Assembly: GCA_032622095.1 (NCBI GenBank)
Contig: CP136069.1
Location: 202,104,690 to 202,168,689 of the forward strand
Length of the DNA: 64,000 nt
Source: Siphonodentalium dalli
Lineage: Eukaryota; Mollusca; Scaphopoda; Gadilida; Siphonodentaliidae
Direction: 5' to 3'
Both the position numbers and the translations under genes were made by a program. Shown one piece after another: positions 1 through 11,981 of the stretch. How positions within the stretch are numbered: position 1 is the first letter of the stretch; every line of letters begins with the position of its first letter. A model generated the notes under the pieces. The model made no database searches, was not told the DNA's origin, and saw only the letters and a list, made by a program, of their open reading frames with translations.

Positions 1-415
1 AGCGTAGCAGAAGTCCTGGCAATACTATAGCAGCAGCCAGACCAGCGTAGCAGAAGTCCTGGCAATAATATAGCAGCAGCCAGACCAGCGTAGCAGAAGT
101 CCTGGCAATACTATAGCAGCAGCCAGACCAGCGTAGCAGAAGTCCTGGCAATACTATAGCAGCAGCCAGACCAGCGTAGCAGAAGTCCTGGCAATACTAT
201 AGCAGCAGCCAGACCAGCGTAGCAGAAGTCCTGGCAATACTATAGCAGCAGCCAGACCAGCGTAGCAGAAGTCCTGGCAATACTATAGCAGCAGCCATAC
301 CAGCGTAGCAGAAGTCCTGGCAATACTATAGCAGCAGCCAGACCAGCGTAGCAGAAGTCCTGGCAATACTATAGCAGCAGCCAGACCAGCGTAGCAGAAG
401 TCCTGGCAATACTAT
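1..415. repeat. 43-bp tandem repeat, about 9.7 copies
   Basis: A 43-bp unit beginning agcgtagcagaagtcctggc is repeated head to tail almost without change. Single-base variants occur in two copies. The array runs off the left edge of the window, so its true length is unknown. It stops abruptly inside a unit at about 415. It lies downstream of the bHLH gene (which reads leftward). Confidence 0.97.
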
Positions 416-1059
416 TTGGGAATCATTCGTGTGGTATTTAGATTAAATTATGCCTCTTATGCAGTCTGTTTGACAAACAGTCTATTGAACAAGCTATGAG
501 TTCCAGACGAACCCACCATCGTGCATGGTATCACAGCTATAAATAGCTTATTCACGCACTCCCTGTAGTATGACGTCATAGTGCACGTCTCTTATTAAAA
601 TAGTTTTACGAATGACAAATATAATATCCCCTTTCGGTTTGGTTTTCGAGAATAACAAATTCGTTATTAAAGTATTATTCGTAAATTCTGGACTCTTCTC
701 AGCTTATTTCTGGTGTTTAATTATTTGTCATAATATCTAAATTTCTAAACACTCTGAATTTAGGAATGTGACAAGAGAACAAGCACGATAGTTTAGGTAT
801 AATTATTTGGTATACTGGAATTTCGATCGATCTGCAGGACTTAGACAATCGCTTGAGTGGTTTCACCGCTTTACAGCTGAATAAATTGTGATTGGCAGAT
901 CCTGACGTAGTGTTTCTTGTGGACAATGGGATTCTCTGCTAATAGTAGTTAATTAATCTGTTTTCAATCATACCCCTCTTCATTTAATCCATGAAGTGAC
1001 AAAATCCTTAACTCAACTAGTTTTGATGAATGTACGCTTACAAAAGCTCGTCAAAAACG
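416..1059. other. unassigned sequence
   Basis: AT-rich single-copy sequence. I see no coding potential, RNA gene or clear element here. Confidence 0.6.
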
Positions 1060-1245
1060 TATACTCAACAATTACTCAACAATTACTCAACAATTAATCA
1101 GCATCTACTCAACATTTACTCAACAACTACTCAACAATTACTCAACAATTACTCAACAATTACTCAACAATTTATCAACATTTACTCAACATTTACTCAA
1201 AAACAACTCCATATTTGCTCAACAATTTATCACCAATTACTCAAC
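1060..1245. repeat. 11-bp minisatellite (actcaacaatt)n
   Basis: Degenerate 11-bp units actcaacaatt/actcaacattt. Three units make 33 bp, so a reading frame stays open (repeats of QQLLNNYST type), but this is a by-product of the repeat and not a gene. Related actcaac motifs reappear near 2085-2145. Confidence 0.9.
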
Positions 1246-1941
1246 TGCGATGTAAGTATAGCTGAAATAAGCAAAGTTCACTAAATATTGAGAAAAGGCT
1301 TTCTGTTCTAATTTAAGCTATACGGTTGAGAAATGTTCTCAATCAGGAAAATTTAGATGCGATGAGTTGGCTTTGCATATTTGTTGGGAGTATTCTCGAA
1401 ACTGAACTGGATATTAAAACCTGAATCAGCGATCGTATTGGAAATATCCGGAAATTGATGAAAGTCCGGATATAGTATCCGACAATGGTATATTGGAGGA
1501 TTTGTTATTATTTTGCAATAATTTGATTAATTGGGTTCATCACTCGACTGTGCTGTCCATGAAATTAGAACCTCGTCTTCGAAATGTTTACTCTTTAATT
1601 ACGCGGTCAAATTGTTAAGTTCTGATATACTATCAGCCATCTCTTCCCATCTGAATGTTGCAGTTTTGTATCGAAAAATGAAGCGGCAACATCTCGAAAT
1701 GACTACCCTTATCGATACATGGAAATCTAAATTGAGTTACTGTTCTTAGAACATTTAATGAACATTGTATTAACACTCTCTATACTAAATGGATTCTCCC
1801 ATTCAGTTATAAAAGTATTCATGGGAATGGTGACGTATTGAATAGTCTATCATTAAGTTTGAGGGTTGTCCAGAAGAAAATGAGCAGACGCCAGACACGC
1901 GAAAACATGATACAATTGCAGAAAGATTCATATTAATTTGG
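1246..1941. other. unassigned sequence
   Basis: Short spurious reading frames only; no recognisable domain, RNA or element. Confidence 0.55.
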
Positions 1942-2012
1942 GTGAAATGTGCAGATAATAAGTTCAACAAATGCTATGGTCGTTTGTTGAACTTATGATC
2001 TGAACATTTCAT
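1942..2012. repeat. 31-bp-arm hairpin, miRNA-precursor-like size
   Basis: Left arm 1942-1972 pairs with right arm 1982-2012 around a 9-nt loop. The arms share tgaaatgt, cagat and ataagttcaacaaa, with about four mismatches spread along them. No flanking terminal repeats were seen. Size and mismatch pattern suit either a minimal MITE or a small-RNA hairpin; sequence alone cannot choose. Confidence 0.6.
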
Positions 2013-2254
2013 AGGGAACTACTCGTCAATGAGTATATCAATGGTTAAATTATAAACATATGTCATGGTCTATCATTGTTTACTACTCAACTGTTGAAGA
2101 CAATTCGCTCAACCGAATATCACTCAACGCGTTGAGTAAACTGTTTAGGCATCAATATTTTTCAGTGCAGGGTGTAACAGACCTGATTGGCTGACCCTGA
2201 TTCCTTGCTATTTGGTTCAAAACTCTGAAACGTGTGACTAGTTCAATAGTGTGT

Positions 2255-2260
2255 TTTATT
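2255..2260 (-). terminator. candidate polyadenylation signal AATAAA
   Basis: The minus strand reads AATAAA here, about 365 bp past the stop of the TCF24-like gene. A variant ATTAAA lies nearer, at 2432-2437, about 190 bp past the stop. Either could end the transcript. The call rests on the hexamers and position only. Confidence 0.3.
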
Positions 2261-2624
2261 TCATTATTATGTGCATTTTACGAACATCCATTAAATGGTT
2301 GAGGTGTAATATATAGTATATGACATGGCAGAGGTGTATGGTACATGTATATTCAAAATCGGGGCACAATCGAAACATATTGTCCTTGTATATTTCAGTT
2401 ATAAATATGACGTTTTAACGATAAGTTATTTTTTAATGTGTATTGTGATTGTCCACAGCTCGTGCACTAGGTTATCCCGTCGGGCAAACATTGCCTTATG
2501 TTTTAAACAAATTTAAATCAAAAGTGCTTTGGGTTAGAGACTTGAATGGTGACGTAGATTCCTGCGCCTGTTTAGGATTTGCCAGACCCGATCACACATC
2601 ACAATGCTGGGTTCTCTCCATCGC

Positions 2625-2813
2625 TTATATGTTATATGCGGAGTGGTCCGCAAAACTAATGTCCATGCGTTCTTCTGTGTCGCTGTCAGATCCGTCGAAC
2701 CAAACTGGGTTGAACGAGTGTGTATCCTTAGAGTATTCATCATCAGCGACGAGATCACGTGACATAGTGCTCGAGTAGATTCCAGTGTACAACCTGCTTC
2801 GCATAGGCCATTT
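2625..2813 (-). CDS. TCF24: TCF24-like bHLH factor, last coding exon
   Basis: Minus-strand exon of 62 codons plus TAA. It follows a splice acceptor (pyrimidine-rich tract ending ctccgcag at 2814-2821) and begins AAA TGG CCT ATG, reading KWPMRSRLY. This is the hallmark that follows the bHLH domain in vertebrate TCF23 and TCF24, where LHPxK joins KWPMRSRLY. The partner exon at 34247-34711 ends LHPIK at a GTAAGT donor. Both sites are phase 0, so the joined frame is uninterrupted. The rest of the exon (TGIYSSTMSRD, then an acidic stretch with SDSDTEER) is not conserved as far as I can tell, as expected for the variable C-terminus. The plus-strand open frame over the same bases is a shadow. The main doubt is the absence of transcript evidence across the 31.4-kb intron. 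Confidence 0.87.
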   Translation of the reverse strand, partial: KWPMRSRLYTGIYSSTMSRDLVADDEYSKDTHSFNPVWFDGSDSDTEERMDISFADHSAYNI

Positions 2814-2821
2814 CTGCGGAG

Positions 2822-5345
2822 AATAAAGAAAACATTATGTCAGGGACGCAGCTACACAACAACATTACTCTGCAGGGCCTATACATGTGTGACGCCCCTA
2901 TTCCGCTAACATTGTCACCAGTTGGAGTGTTCGTACAGTGACTCAGCTACACGGCTACATGATTGTACAGGAAGTATATAACTTCCGTTACAATGGGCAA
3001 AAATAGGAGTGTTCGTTCATGGACGCGGCGACGGTGAGTGCCTTGTGTTCGTCTCGTTCCTGGCTCAACCGCTCCTCTCAATGGTCTGTGCAACCGCGTG
3101 ACCTGGCGCTACTGTGTGGATCAGGATATTATGTGGTTTCGTGTGCGTAGCATTAGGATCAATCACGTGTAGTTGAATCGATGTTTAATTATAGCATTGC
3201 ATGATATGCTACACAAATATATTATCGTCCTCAATTCCTAATAGTGGCAATGAGGCGATGTAATATCCGTAGACATAGAGGCCGGATTAGTCATTAGTCC
3301 AGCCAAACCGGGTCTAAGGAGGCGATTTTGTCGTTCAGTTACCAACATCTTGACAACTAGATTTGTTGATATGAGCATACAGTCAAATTTACCCACTTAC
3401 CTATCGGACCAAAAGACAGGCCGATATAATGGTTATTGACATGTCATAAATTATTGCGAACGTGTACACGCTCATTGGATTTATTCATTGATAAATAAGT
3501 ATCGCTCAAGGACTATTAATCCGATCTCTTTATGGGTTTAAATAAATCTGACAAAGGGCATGACTCTCAACACGAGTTTCACGCGCTGTGTATCACTTTG
3601 TTCGTGATATATTTTCTGGAATATGCTTTACCCCCGAAGACAAAATGTGGTGTATTTACATGTATATATGTATATAATAAAGGGTATAGGAGCTATCTAT
3701 CTGTATGTCCGTTTATCTGTTCGCAACTGTTCTAAAACTGATTTAAAAATAAGAACACTTTAATTAAAAAAAAGAAGAAAAAAGATGGGTTGTTAAATTG
3801 TTTGTTTTAAATTTAATGTTTTTTTCTGAATTAAAATGTTCAAATGATCAAAATGTGCGCAAATGTGACGCAGGCTCCAGTCGCACGAAGAGGCCGCAGC
3901 TGAATAAAGGCTACATAATCGAGTCAATCCTTGAGCAAGAGGTCAGTCAAGGAAAACCAATTTACTTATGAGTGCACACCAGAAGCGGCATCTGAACTGT
4001 TTGAAGTGGGCAACCATGCAGAGACACAGCTTTTAATAAATAAATATATTACATGCGTTGCTTTTTTTCAATGTAATAAATTTTCCGTCATGCAGAAAAT
4101 CAAAAAGTTGCCAGGTTTTGAACTGGAATATTATGAGAATTTATGGGCGGAGCCAGAGTAGAACTTTGTGGCATGATCTTCATCAAAATAAGTTGTCAAC
4201 TTTGACTCATACTCTATGCAAACTACTGTGTAGGTAGAATGCCATTGGCACTGGACACATGGTGTGTACCTCCAATATCTATACAGTATTGTATACATGT
4301 GTATACACATGTTGTGTATGTTTTTCTATATTTACACATATATGTGTAAACACTTGAACAGATATGTGTATCGGCACAGGCATGCGCACTGATAAAACTA
4401 ATTCTTCAAGTTGTCTCGTGGTAGCCATGTTGGTTTGTTGGTGTTGATCACAGTTTCGACTCCAATAAGGACCAAGACCACTGAATTTGAGCCGTTATAC
4501 AAGAAGAATAGTTTTAGTAAAGGTGAGAATATTTATGCAAACATACGAAGAACGTAATTAGATATTTCTTACAGAATGTTGATTGAAGGTAAATTCCACG
4601 AACCAGTAGGCTAATGCGTTAGTCCTGGAATTTACACTCGACTCATCATCAATTGGTAATGTTATTTTATACTCGTATAGTTGGAACTAATAACTAGATA
4701 TCCAAATTAAAAAAGTTATTTAGTCTTGTATGCATGGAAGCCGGAATCCGGTAAAAGTATCAAACAAATGTATCCGGAAATTACCTTTCCCTGCGACCGG
4801 AAACCGTCCTTGACCTTTCTATTTCTGCCGTAAAAATTCGCATAATTTCGTGTTCGATAACACGTATACTGCACTTTCTGCAGTACTATTCCTTAAATAT
4901 TATACTCAGTCCTCAACAATGTGAGGTACGCCTACATATTCATTTTTCTAAATGAAAAAAACTCCAACAGGCTGTCACTCACTCAGTGACAACCTGCACG
5001 CACAGGCATTCTGAAACTTTCAGTGAAATTCTGTCGAGTTCTGAACAGTGACTGAGTGAGTGATAAATAATTAAAATACATTTATATTATTTATTAATAT
5101 CTGCCTATAAGTGAACATTCAGACTACCATGATACAATCATAACTTTCTGGAGTAAGTGGAGGAATCGTGGCCCGATGAGATCATGATTACGGTGTTGAC
5201 ATCATGTTGTCGTACATGATGATAATTGATATTGTACTAGTACTCGTACCCGCTGGACTGTTGGACAAAACAATTGTCCATTGGCACCACGTTGTATTTG
5301 CCGTTCGGCCACGGAGTCAAGAGTTTGTAACTGTTGCAGTTGAAC
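2822..5345. other. intronic sequence without a recognised gene
   Basis: Single-copy-looking intron sequence. It includes the short start-plus-donor motif at 3020-3036 (ATGGACGCGGCGACG then gtgagt, plus strand), a palindrome-rich TGTGTA/TACACA patch at 4262-4370, and an inverted pair tcactcactcagt / actgagtgagtga at about 4977-5063. A 76-codon plus-strand frame at 3931-4161 has no recognisable domain, and I do not call it. Confidence 0.5.
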
Positions 5346-5348
5346 ACT

Positions 5349-5482
5349 GCGGCCGAACGGCAAGTAAACCGCGGCCGAACGGCAAGTACACCACGGCCGA
5401 ACGGCAAGTATATATACTGCGGCCGAATGGCAAGTGCACCATGGCCGAAAGGCAACTACAATGGAGCTGAATGGCATGTACA
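5349..5482. repeat. 22-bp minisatellite (gcggccgaacggcaagta..)
   Basis: About six head-to-tail units of 22 bp built on gcggccgaacggcaagta, decaying to the right. Two further decayed units lie near 5550-5585. The unit is far richer in GC than its surroundings. Confidence 0.85.
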
Positions 5483-5589
5483 ACATGGTTAGATTTCTAG
5501 TTTGTATCGTCTTTTTTCAGTTTAATGAACGTACACCGTGGCAACTACATGCATGGCCGAATGACAAGTACACTGCGGCCCAACTGTAG

Positions 5590-7030
5590 TTAGTAGGTGG
5601 AGCATCGCTGTAGAAGGTTTTGTATTTTGGCCGCGGTGGCAACGCTAACCACACCACGGTTAAGTAGTGGAGACTTGTTTTGTCCAGCTGAATGGGGGGT
5701 GAAAACATTTTTTTCCGGCGCGTATGCCAGGGTGGGTGGTGGTCAAAACCACCAACAAGCAATTTTTTCCGCAACTAAAAAAAATGTACTACTTCTTTTT
5801 TAGTGTTTTGGCAATGAGTTGCGCTTCAAAACCACTTTGAATGAGAGGAATAATGTAATTCTGACTGATAAACTGACTGCAGGCAGTTATCGTGTTGTAT
5901 TTTGTTGCAAATTTTGAAATCCAAGATGGCTGCTGGCAGCCATGTTTTTTTGGCCGAACGACCTCAAAATGACTCATTCCTATTTACATGTCCATGTTAA
6001 CATCCATGATAAATAGTATGCACAGAAATTCATATACAGCTGTTTACAGTGAATTTCCCCCCGCAAATCTCTGTTTTAGTGTTAAAAGGGGGGGTGGGTG
6101 TCAAAAAATGGTCGGAAAAAACTGTCGAAAATGGAAACAAATTTGGCGGTGGGGGTGGGTGGGTACAAAAAATGATCGAAAGGGAAAAAATGCCATACGT
6201 GCCTGAATTTTTTTTCCGACACCCCCCCCCCCCCCCCTGGCTGAGTAGGTTGTTTGTATAGCATGTGATTGACTACCCTGCGATCTTTCCAGCCAGGATT
6301 TTTATGTACACACGACTGCGATTACGTCACAAGTGGATACGACACAATTTTGAATCTAAAATCAAACGGTGCTTGATAATATTTTTTGACGTGAGCATGT
6401 GCAGTCTTAACTATCGGTTACTTTCTACGATGAAAATCCTTCCACTTATGATTGAATCGTGGTTTTCTGAAAGCTCACTAAGTAGATAATATTATTTCAT
6501 TTCCAAGTTCCAACAACACCTAATTTCGAATTAATGGAATATGCACAAGTCATCAAAAACCAAAATTAGTTTTTGCACCTTTTATAGCTCAAACAAGTTA
6601 ACTTGTGTCGAAACCTCAAAAGAATAAATATCTCCACCTCTACTTATAATACTGTCAATAGCAAGCCCACGGGTAGCCATGGGGCTTCGTTCCCTTTGAA
6701 CGAACTGCCCTTTTTTACTGCAAGTGCCCGGTGGTGGTGATCGCCGTTCAGGTGAACATGTCATGTGCAGCATTTGCTGAGCGGCAATTACCGACAGGGA
6801 CCTCTCTTCAAACGAACGATGTATATACGTACCAGTATATAAATATAGTCACATATACTTAATGCAGACTTAGTCTCGACAGAGACTGGTGTACACAAAT
6901 TCAATATATACAAATGTATAGACTGCCAACCCATGTTGGTATAAAGCTGCTATTACAGACATGCGGCTGATGCATGAGGCTAGATGGGTTTATATATATA
7001 GGCGCAACGTTTCAAATCATATATATTATA
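5590..7030. other. intronic sequence with G/C homopolymer tracts
   Basis: No gene recognised. It contains G-runs at about 6085-6165 and an 18-base C-run at about 6220-6238. The C-run is next to a ttttttttccgaca stretch, so the local length may be unreliable in an assembly. Confidence 0.5.
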
Positions 7031-7034
7031 TAAA

Positions 7035-7432
7035 TCACTGGGGTTCGATCAGAGGGTCCCCATCTCAACAGATTCCAACAACAACAAAATTTGATCAAAG
7101 GTCACTTTAGTTATCAGAATCAAATAATTATCCAAAAATAATGCTAACGACTGTGAACTCTCGTATATAATTGCCCAAAATATGTTGTATAGCAACATTT
7201 TGTTCAATGGAATTTAGTATCGAGAGTATGTCGGTCGGCTTTTTCGGGAAACTTCTGGGACAGAAAGTTTTCCTGATAATGAAAAATAATAGATTTATAA
7301 AATCGATATCTAATAAATCTGAGCTTTGATGGGTGCCTTCCTCGACTCAAATCAAATATTTTTTACCCCCGAAGCCAGCGAAGCCATTGAAATAGTATTT
7401 GAGAGGAGTTTTATCCAATTGAGTACCTTTAA
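7035..7432. mobile_element. foldback MITE, TTAA-flanked family (copy A, eroded)
   Basis: The right end reads ccaattgagtacct followed by TTAA (7429-7432). It is preceded by the family block tctgagctttgatgggt...acccccgaagcc. The left end is decayed but keeps ttcgatcagagggtcc and the shared interior agattccaacaacaac. The better preserved relatives at 9993-10389 and 40593-41125 show the terminus AGGTACTCAATCCGAT next to TTAA. Confidence 0.7.
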
Positions 7433-7827
7433 GAAAATTTTCAATAGATTATACAGGGGTATTACTTTGAGCTTTTGTTCCTATAATTTTTGGTCAATTG
7501 TTTCAAAACCTTCAGACGTTTAGTACCATGGGAAACTGCATTATTCCTACATTTTTTTGTTAATTTTTTTTAAATGGCACAAATATTTATTGCCATGGGA
7601 ATCTGTGCACCTGCGATTTTAAAGTCGGTCAGAGTACACTTGCACTTTACTTGCTACCAAAGCTCATATACAGAGAATACTCTTTTTGATTTCATCTTCT
7701 TTTTTCCCGTTTCATGCAGAACATAACTCAACATTTGAGTTGAGTCGCTATGGATGCTTGCGACATAAATGGTCAAGATAAGTTCATCATAAGTTATTGT
7801 CGTTAAAGAGACTGTTCAGCAGACATT

Positions 7828-8075
7828 CTACAGGCCACACATGACGTTGTAAATTTTACTGGTGGAGGAAAGACCACTCAGAGGCTTGACTTCACCAAGA
7901 AATCGCCCACTGCGTGTAGAAACCACCAACCCCAGAAAGCAACTGACAAACTTGCCCAGATACACGATTCCAGTCACCCTTCCTATGACGGGGTTTGAAC
8001 CAGCTTCGTCAGCGTTGGACGGCCTGTGACGGTGTAATACACCTGGCACTCTACCGATTCGACCACCGGGGGCCC
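7828..8075 (-). mobile_element. tRNA-derived SINE
   Basis: Read on the minus strand, the head at about 8072-7987 resembles a tRNA gene. An A-box-like gtggtcgaatcggtagagtg is followed at normal spacing by a B-box-like ctggttcaaaccccgtc. The body downstream (gtgactggaatcgtgtatctgggcaag and on) is non-coding and extends to about 7828. The pairing of acceptor-like ends is poor, so this is a SINE or decayed tRNA-derived repeat, not a working tRNA. A 129-codon frame across it is spurious. Confidence 0.55.
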
Positions 8076-9992
8076 CTGCTCCAGCTTGAAAACAAATTTG
8101 ACTTCTTGTCTGATATAATACAACATGTGTTGGATATTTTAGGAGGTGGGTGTGGGGAAGGGTGGCTTTATACATTTCAAATTCAAGGTGCATCCCTCCC
8201 CAATGAAGACGCTCCATCCACGTCCCTGATGAATGTTGGTGAAGTACATACCGGTATGCGATGTTATAGCCCTGGAAGTTATTGCTGTGGCCAATTTTCA
8301 GATTTCATGTGTATGTATACAATTGCAATTAAATAACTAGTCTGAGTAATAGCTTTTTCTAATGAAAACAATATTGTAATAAGTGTTTACTAATTTTTGC
8401 AGATAACCTCAGCTTATCGTAAGAATGAGTGATGTCATCCTCTGAATTTGCTGCAAGACAACTTCGCCATAAATCTGGAATTTGTGAGAGGACAAAACAT
8501 TTCCAATGGCAGCCTGTGTCTGTGAGTAAAATATAATGATGTTACTTTGCATTTCAACTAATCTTTTAATTTTGCGGGGCATTGGGGCTACATGATCGGA
8601 TTCACATGTATCACAACCTACATGCACATGTACAGTCGGTCAGGATGCTGAAATCAATCATCCAGATGAACTACTCTCATAATGAGGGGTGCTTACGACT
8701 CTATGTCAATGCCATCTTACGGAACACTCATGTTAGCACTGCGAAGCTCAACAGGGATATTATATATATATATATTCTTCGCTGATGTTGAATCGAATAT
8801 GAATCATATACTCATGCAGCAGCATGTTTAATTGAATATGATTTTTTTAAATATTTGCAGGATCCTAAAATTAAGTTACCCCTAGTGTCATCGAGAATAT
8901 TTCATCAAGTGAACTCGTTGCAGAAGGTGCATGGATATATTTTGCGACAGCAAAACTCGAGCAGAATGTAATTATGCACTGTCCACCATGATTTTGATAA
9001 AATATTTGAGATTATGGTACAAGTTGTGTTCTGTATTTATTCTACACGATTGTGTCAATCCATGAGTCAGCTACCTTTATTGTGATTTAAGTCTGATGGA
9101 TAACCGGTTATGATCGGGACATCACCTGAAGCTGATTGTTGACATACTAAATGTACCTATAATAGCTGTTTGTCAACTGTCTTGGTGACAATATCAACAC
9201 AAATAGTTCTGGCTTCTATTCCACTAGAGGCATACAATAATAGGTATTCAATGATGAGATTTGGTTGAATAGTCAATAGGTGTGGAATAAAATTTATTTT
9301 ATTTTACTTCTAATTACACAGCTGCAATATTTTGGTCTATTTCGTAAATTCAATTACATTGTTGGTATACATTTTCAGCTTGTCCACGATAGTGCAATCC
9401 TGATGTCATTGAGACTCGCAACATATTTGACATCATGCATGACAGCCTATCCAGTACCAGAGAATTAATTTAATTTCTTGCCATGTTCAATATATAACTA
9501 ACTTGCCTAGATAGTGGATAAATATTATTACTTGATTGAATATTGGTGTGTAGTAAATACAAAACCAAACCACACCTGCACTTGGAGTAGGCAAACAATT
9601 GTGCACTTATCTGATGCATACTTAATATTGATTATATATAAACAGTTTACAGCTCGTGTTTGTTCTGAGCAATAACTATTTCTAAAAATAGTGACACATA
9701 TATGTCCCACAGGGCAACTTGATAGTCATATTATATAAGGAAATCAATATTAATTGATAGTAGTGTTCCCAAATAGGTGTTTTTGATTCATTTCTCTTAT
9801 GTTATACCGAGGAAACTATATACTTGTTGTGGGAACAGATAATTCATCTTTAAATTGAAGCTTGGAAATCATAGTGTGTCATTTCATGTTTGGGAAATAT
9901 GATTAACATTGGTACAAGTGACCTAGATAGCTGGAACCTGATTTGTGGATTTTCATCAACAAGTGGGTGGAAAATGGTTGGTTAAATGTTAA
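8076..9992. other. intronic sequence, nothing recognised
   Basis: AT-rich sequence with only short chance reading frames. A short (ta)n run lies at about 8760-8775. Confidence 0.5.
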
Positions 9993-10389
9993 AGGTACTC
10001 AATCCGATTTGACCCTCATAAATGACTATTTCTTTGGCTTCTGAGGTAAAAAAAATAATTGATTCGAGTCGAGTAACCTACCCATCAACCCTCAGAGTGA
10101 TCAGATATAAATTTTTGAAGTTTTGTTATCTCTTGTTTCTGGCCCAGAACATGCCGTCAAAAGGAAGTTCTCAGTGCTTCATTTTAGAGTTATCCATCTT
10201 CGTCTGTTTGAATAAATGTTTATGTTGCAATTATTAGTACACATCTCAAGAAAATTACAAATTAAAAAAAATCAATATCTGATCATTCTGAGCTTGGATG
10301 GATGGGTTCCTCGACTCAAATTAATTATTTGTTTACACCTGAATTCGAAGAAATAGTAATTTAGGGGTGCTTAATCAGATTGAGTACCT
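9993..10389. mobile_element. foldback MITE, TTAA-flanked family (copy B)
   Basis: TTAA (9989-9992), then AGGTACTCAATCCGAT; the right end is ATCAGATTGAGTACCT, then TTAA (10390-10393). The left flank also contains ggcttctgaggtaaaaa, which is answered on the right by the inverted form, so the terminal inverted repeats are long (over 100 bp, imperfect). TTAA at both edges is the expected target duplication for piggyBac or Kolobok class elements. The A/G-starting ends are more Kolobok-like, but that is inference. Confidence 0.8.
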
Positions 10390-10870
10390 TTAAGATCCAT
10401 GCTATAATAGATTTTGTTCAGTTCAAACCATGACATACATAACAAATGATTTAAAATTCTGACTTCATATATTTATTTTGTCAGGATGACTACAGAATCA
10501 GATATACAATGTGCTCTATCAGGAAGTAGAGGTCTACCATACAGTAATGATATGTTACTACTTGTAGCTTAAAAATGTCATGAGTTGAATTTCCCATTCA
10601 AGGTGGATGACAAACAGTATTTATGGACCAGTTCTCAAATGTGTGACAATCTTCAGCCGTGTAATATCATACAAATGCTTTGTAAATTACCATGTAATAT
10701 GTTATTGTGAAGGAGGATGGATGATAAGTCACATTATTGTAATTGATGATCTGACAATATTCAACTAAGGAATTTTCTGTTCTCTGTTCATTAAAATCAT
10801 GGTAAAAGAAGCCTTGATTTTTGCTAACTACAGGATTGGAGCAGTGGTCATACTATTATTCCTCTAGTTT
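10390..10870. other. intronic sequence, nothing recognised
   Basis: No gene or element supported. Confidence 0.5.
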
Positions 10871-10873
10871 ATT

Positions 10874-11402
10874 AACTGACTGAAACAGCTGAAGTGGACT
10901 ATCTAATAACATTTCTCCAGTGAACATGTCTGCTTGTGCCTCAACTGTTACTGTAGTGTCAACCAGAGTTTGAAGGCTCCTGCAGCACATGAAATATGAA
11001 TTTTCAGCTTCATTTGTTGGATATATAGTTATATACCATTGATAAAGTGAGTCAACTGACTGAAACAGCTGAAGTGGACTATCTAATAACATTTATCCAG
11101 TGAACATGTCTGCTTGTGCCTCAACTGTTACTGTAGTGTCAACCAGAGTTTGAAGGCTCCTGCAGCACATGAAATATGAATTTTCAGCTTCATTTGTTGG
11201 ATATATAGTTATATACCATTGATAAAGTGAGTGAACTGACTGAAACAGCTGAAGTGGACTATCTAATAACATTTCTCCAGTGAACATGTCTGCTTGTGCC
11301 TCAACTGTTACTGTAGTGTCAACCAGAGTTTGAAGGCTCCTGCAGCACATGAAATAGGAATTTTCAGCTTCATTTGTTGGATATATAGTTATATACCATT
11401 AA
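10874..11402 (-). repeat. 180-bp tandem repeat, three copies, frame-preserving
   Basis: Three nearly identical units start at about 10874, 11054 and 11234, with a period of exactly 180 bp (60 codons). On the minus strand one frame is open through all three units except for one TAA in the middle copy, where a single base change turns ctccag into atccag (plus strand, about 11096). The frame encodes units with CCRSLQTLVDTTVTVEAQ and DSPLQLFQSV. Each unit also has tgtgctgcag (acceptor-like) and atg/gtatat (donor-like), so a tandem exon array is possible but unproven. No known domain recognised. Confidence 0.85.
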
Positions 11403-11869
11403 AATAAAGTTCATGTAAAATAATTATACTCTTTGAGAATAAACTTTCCTCTATCAAAGTAATGGTGGTAACATTGTATTGAAAAACGATGTCAGTTTAA
11501 TATAATATGGGTTTATTTATCTACTGAAAATAGGATAAGTCAGTGGGGTGTACAATTAAATAACATCAAAGAGACCATATCTAATCTTGGTGTTTGGTGT
11601 GATGACACCTTATCAGTGTTCTGTGTATTCTGCTTCTGAATTGTAATGTAAGCATTGATACTGATTCAAAATTGCCATGGTACACCATGAAAGTAATAGA
11701 GAAGTTATTCCTGGGTGGTATCCTAACTACCGTACATTAACGCAACAGAAATTGCTGGTCCCACTTTTAATTGTAACTTCTTTTGTAAATGTTAACAGTA
11801 CTTATCTGACAGTGCCGTCTCGTCAAAAGTTCCAAACAGATAAAAACGATAAATTTAATATATGCTCAG
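11403..11869. other. intronic sequence, start of a decayed repeat unit
   Basis: The part from about 11750 onward is the non-exonic portion of the approximately 345-bp repeat that carries the exon-like segments described next. A 93-codon frame here is not supported as a gene. Confidence 0.45.
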
Positions 11870-11981
11870 TTTTCGAAAAAATCATCATGTCATTGATGCG
11901 GGAGAGGTGGCTTGGAATCATTCCAAAGATCCTCATGCCCTGTCAATTGAAGAGGTGACTTCGATGCTGACCCCAGAATAA
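11870..11981 (+). pseudogene. exon-like repeat copy 1 (frameshifted)
   Basis: It starts right after tatgctcag (acceptor-like). It encodes GEVAWNHSKDPHALSIEEVTSM and ends at TAA 11979-11981. An extra A in an A-run near the start shifts its first eight codons out of frame relative to the other copies. Compared with copies at 12213 and 12561 the differences in the core are mostly at third codon positions. Gene of origin not recognised. Confidence 0.5.

Noticed and set aside
2449-2778. A 109-codon plus-strand frame
   Set aside because: It is antisense to the last coding exon of the TCF24-like gene, whose conserved KWPMRSRLY decides the strand.
3020-3036. ATGGACGCGGCGACG followed by gtgagt, as a first exon on the plus strand
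   Set aside because: A start plus donor of 15 bases is easily met by chance, and I found no following exon.
3931-4161. A 76-codon frame (MSKRSVKENQF...)
   Set aside because: Good start context but no recognisable domain, no neighbouring exon and an intronic position.
7987-8072. A functional tRNA gene
   Set aside because: The box motifs fit, but the acceptor stem does not pair well and non-coding SINE-like body follows.
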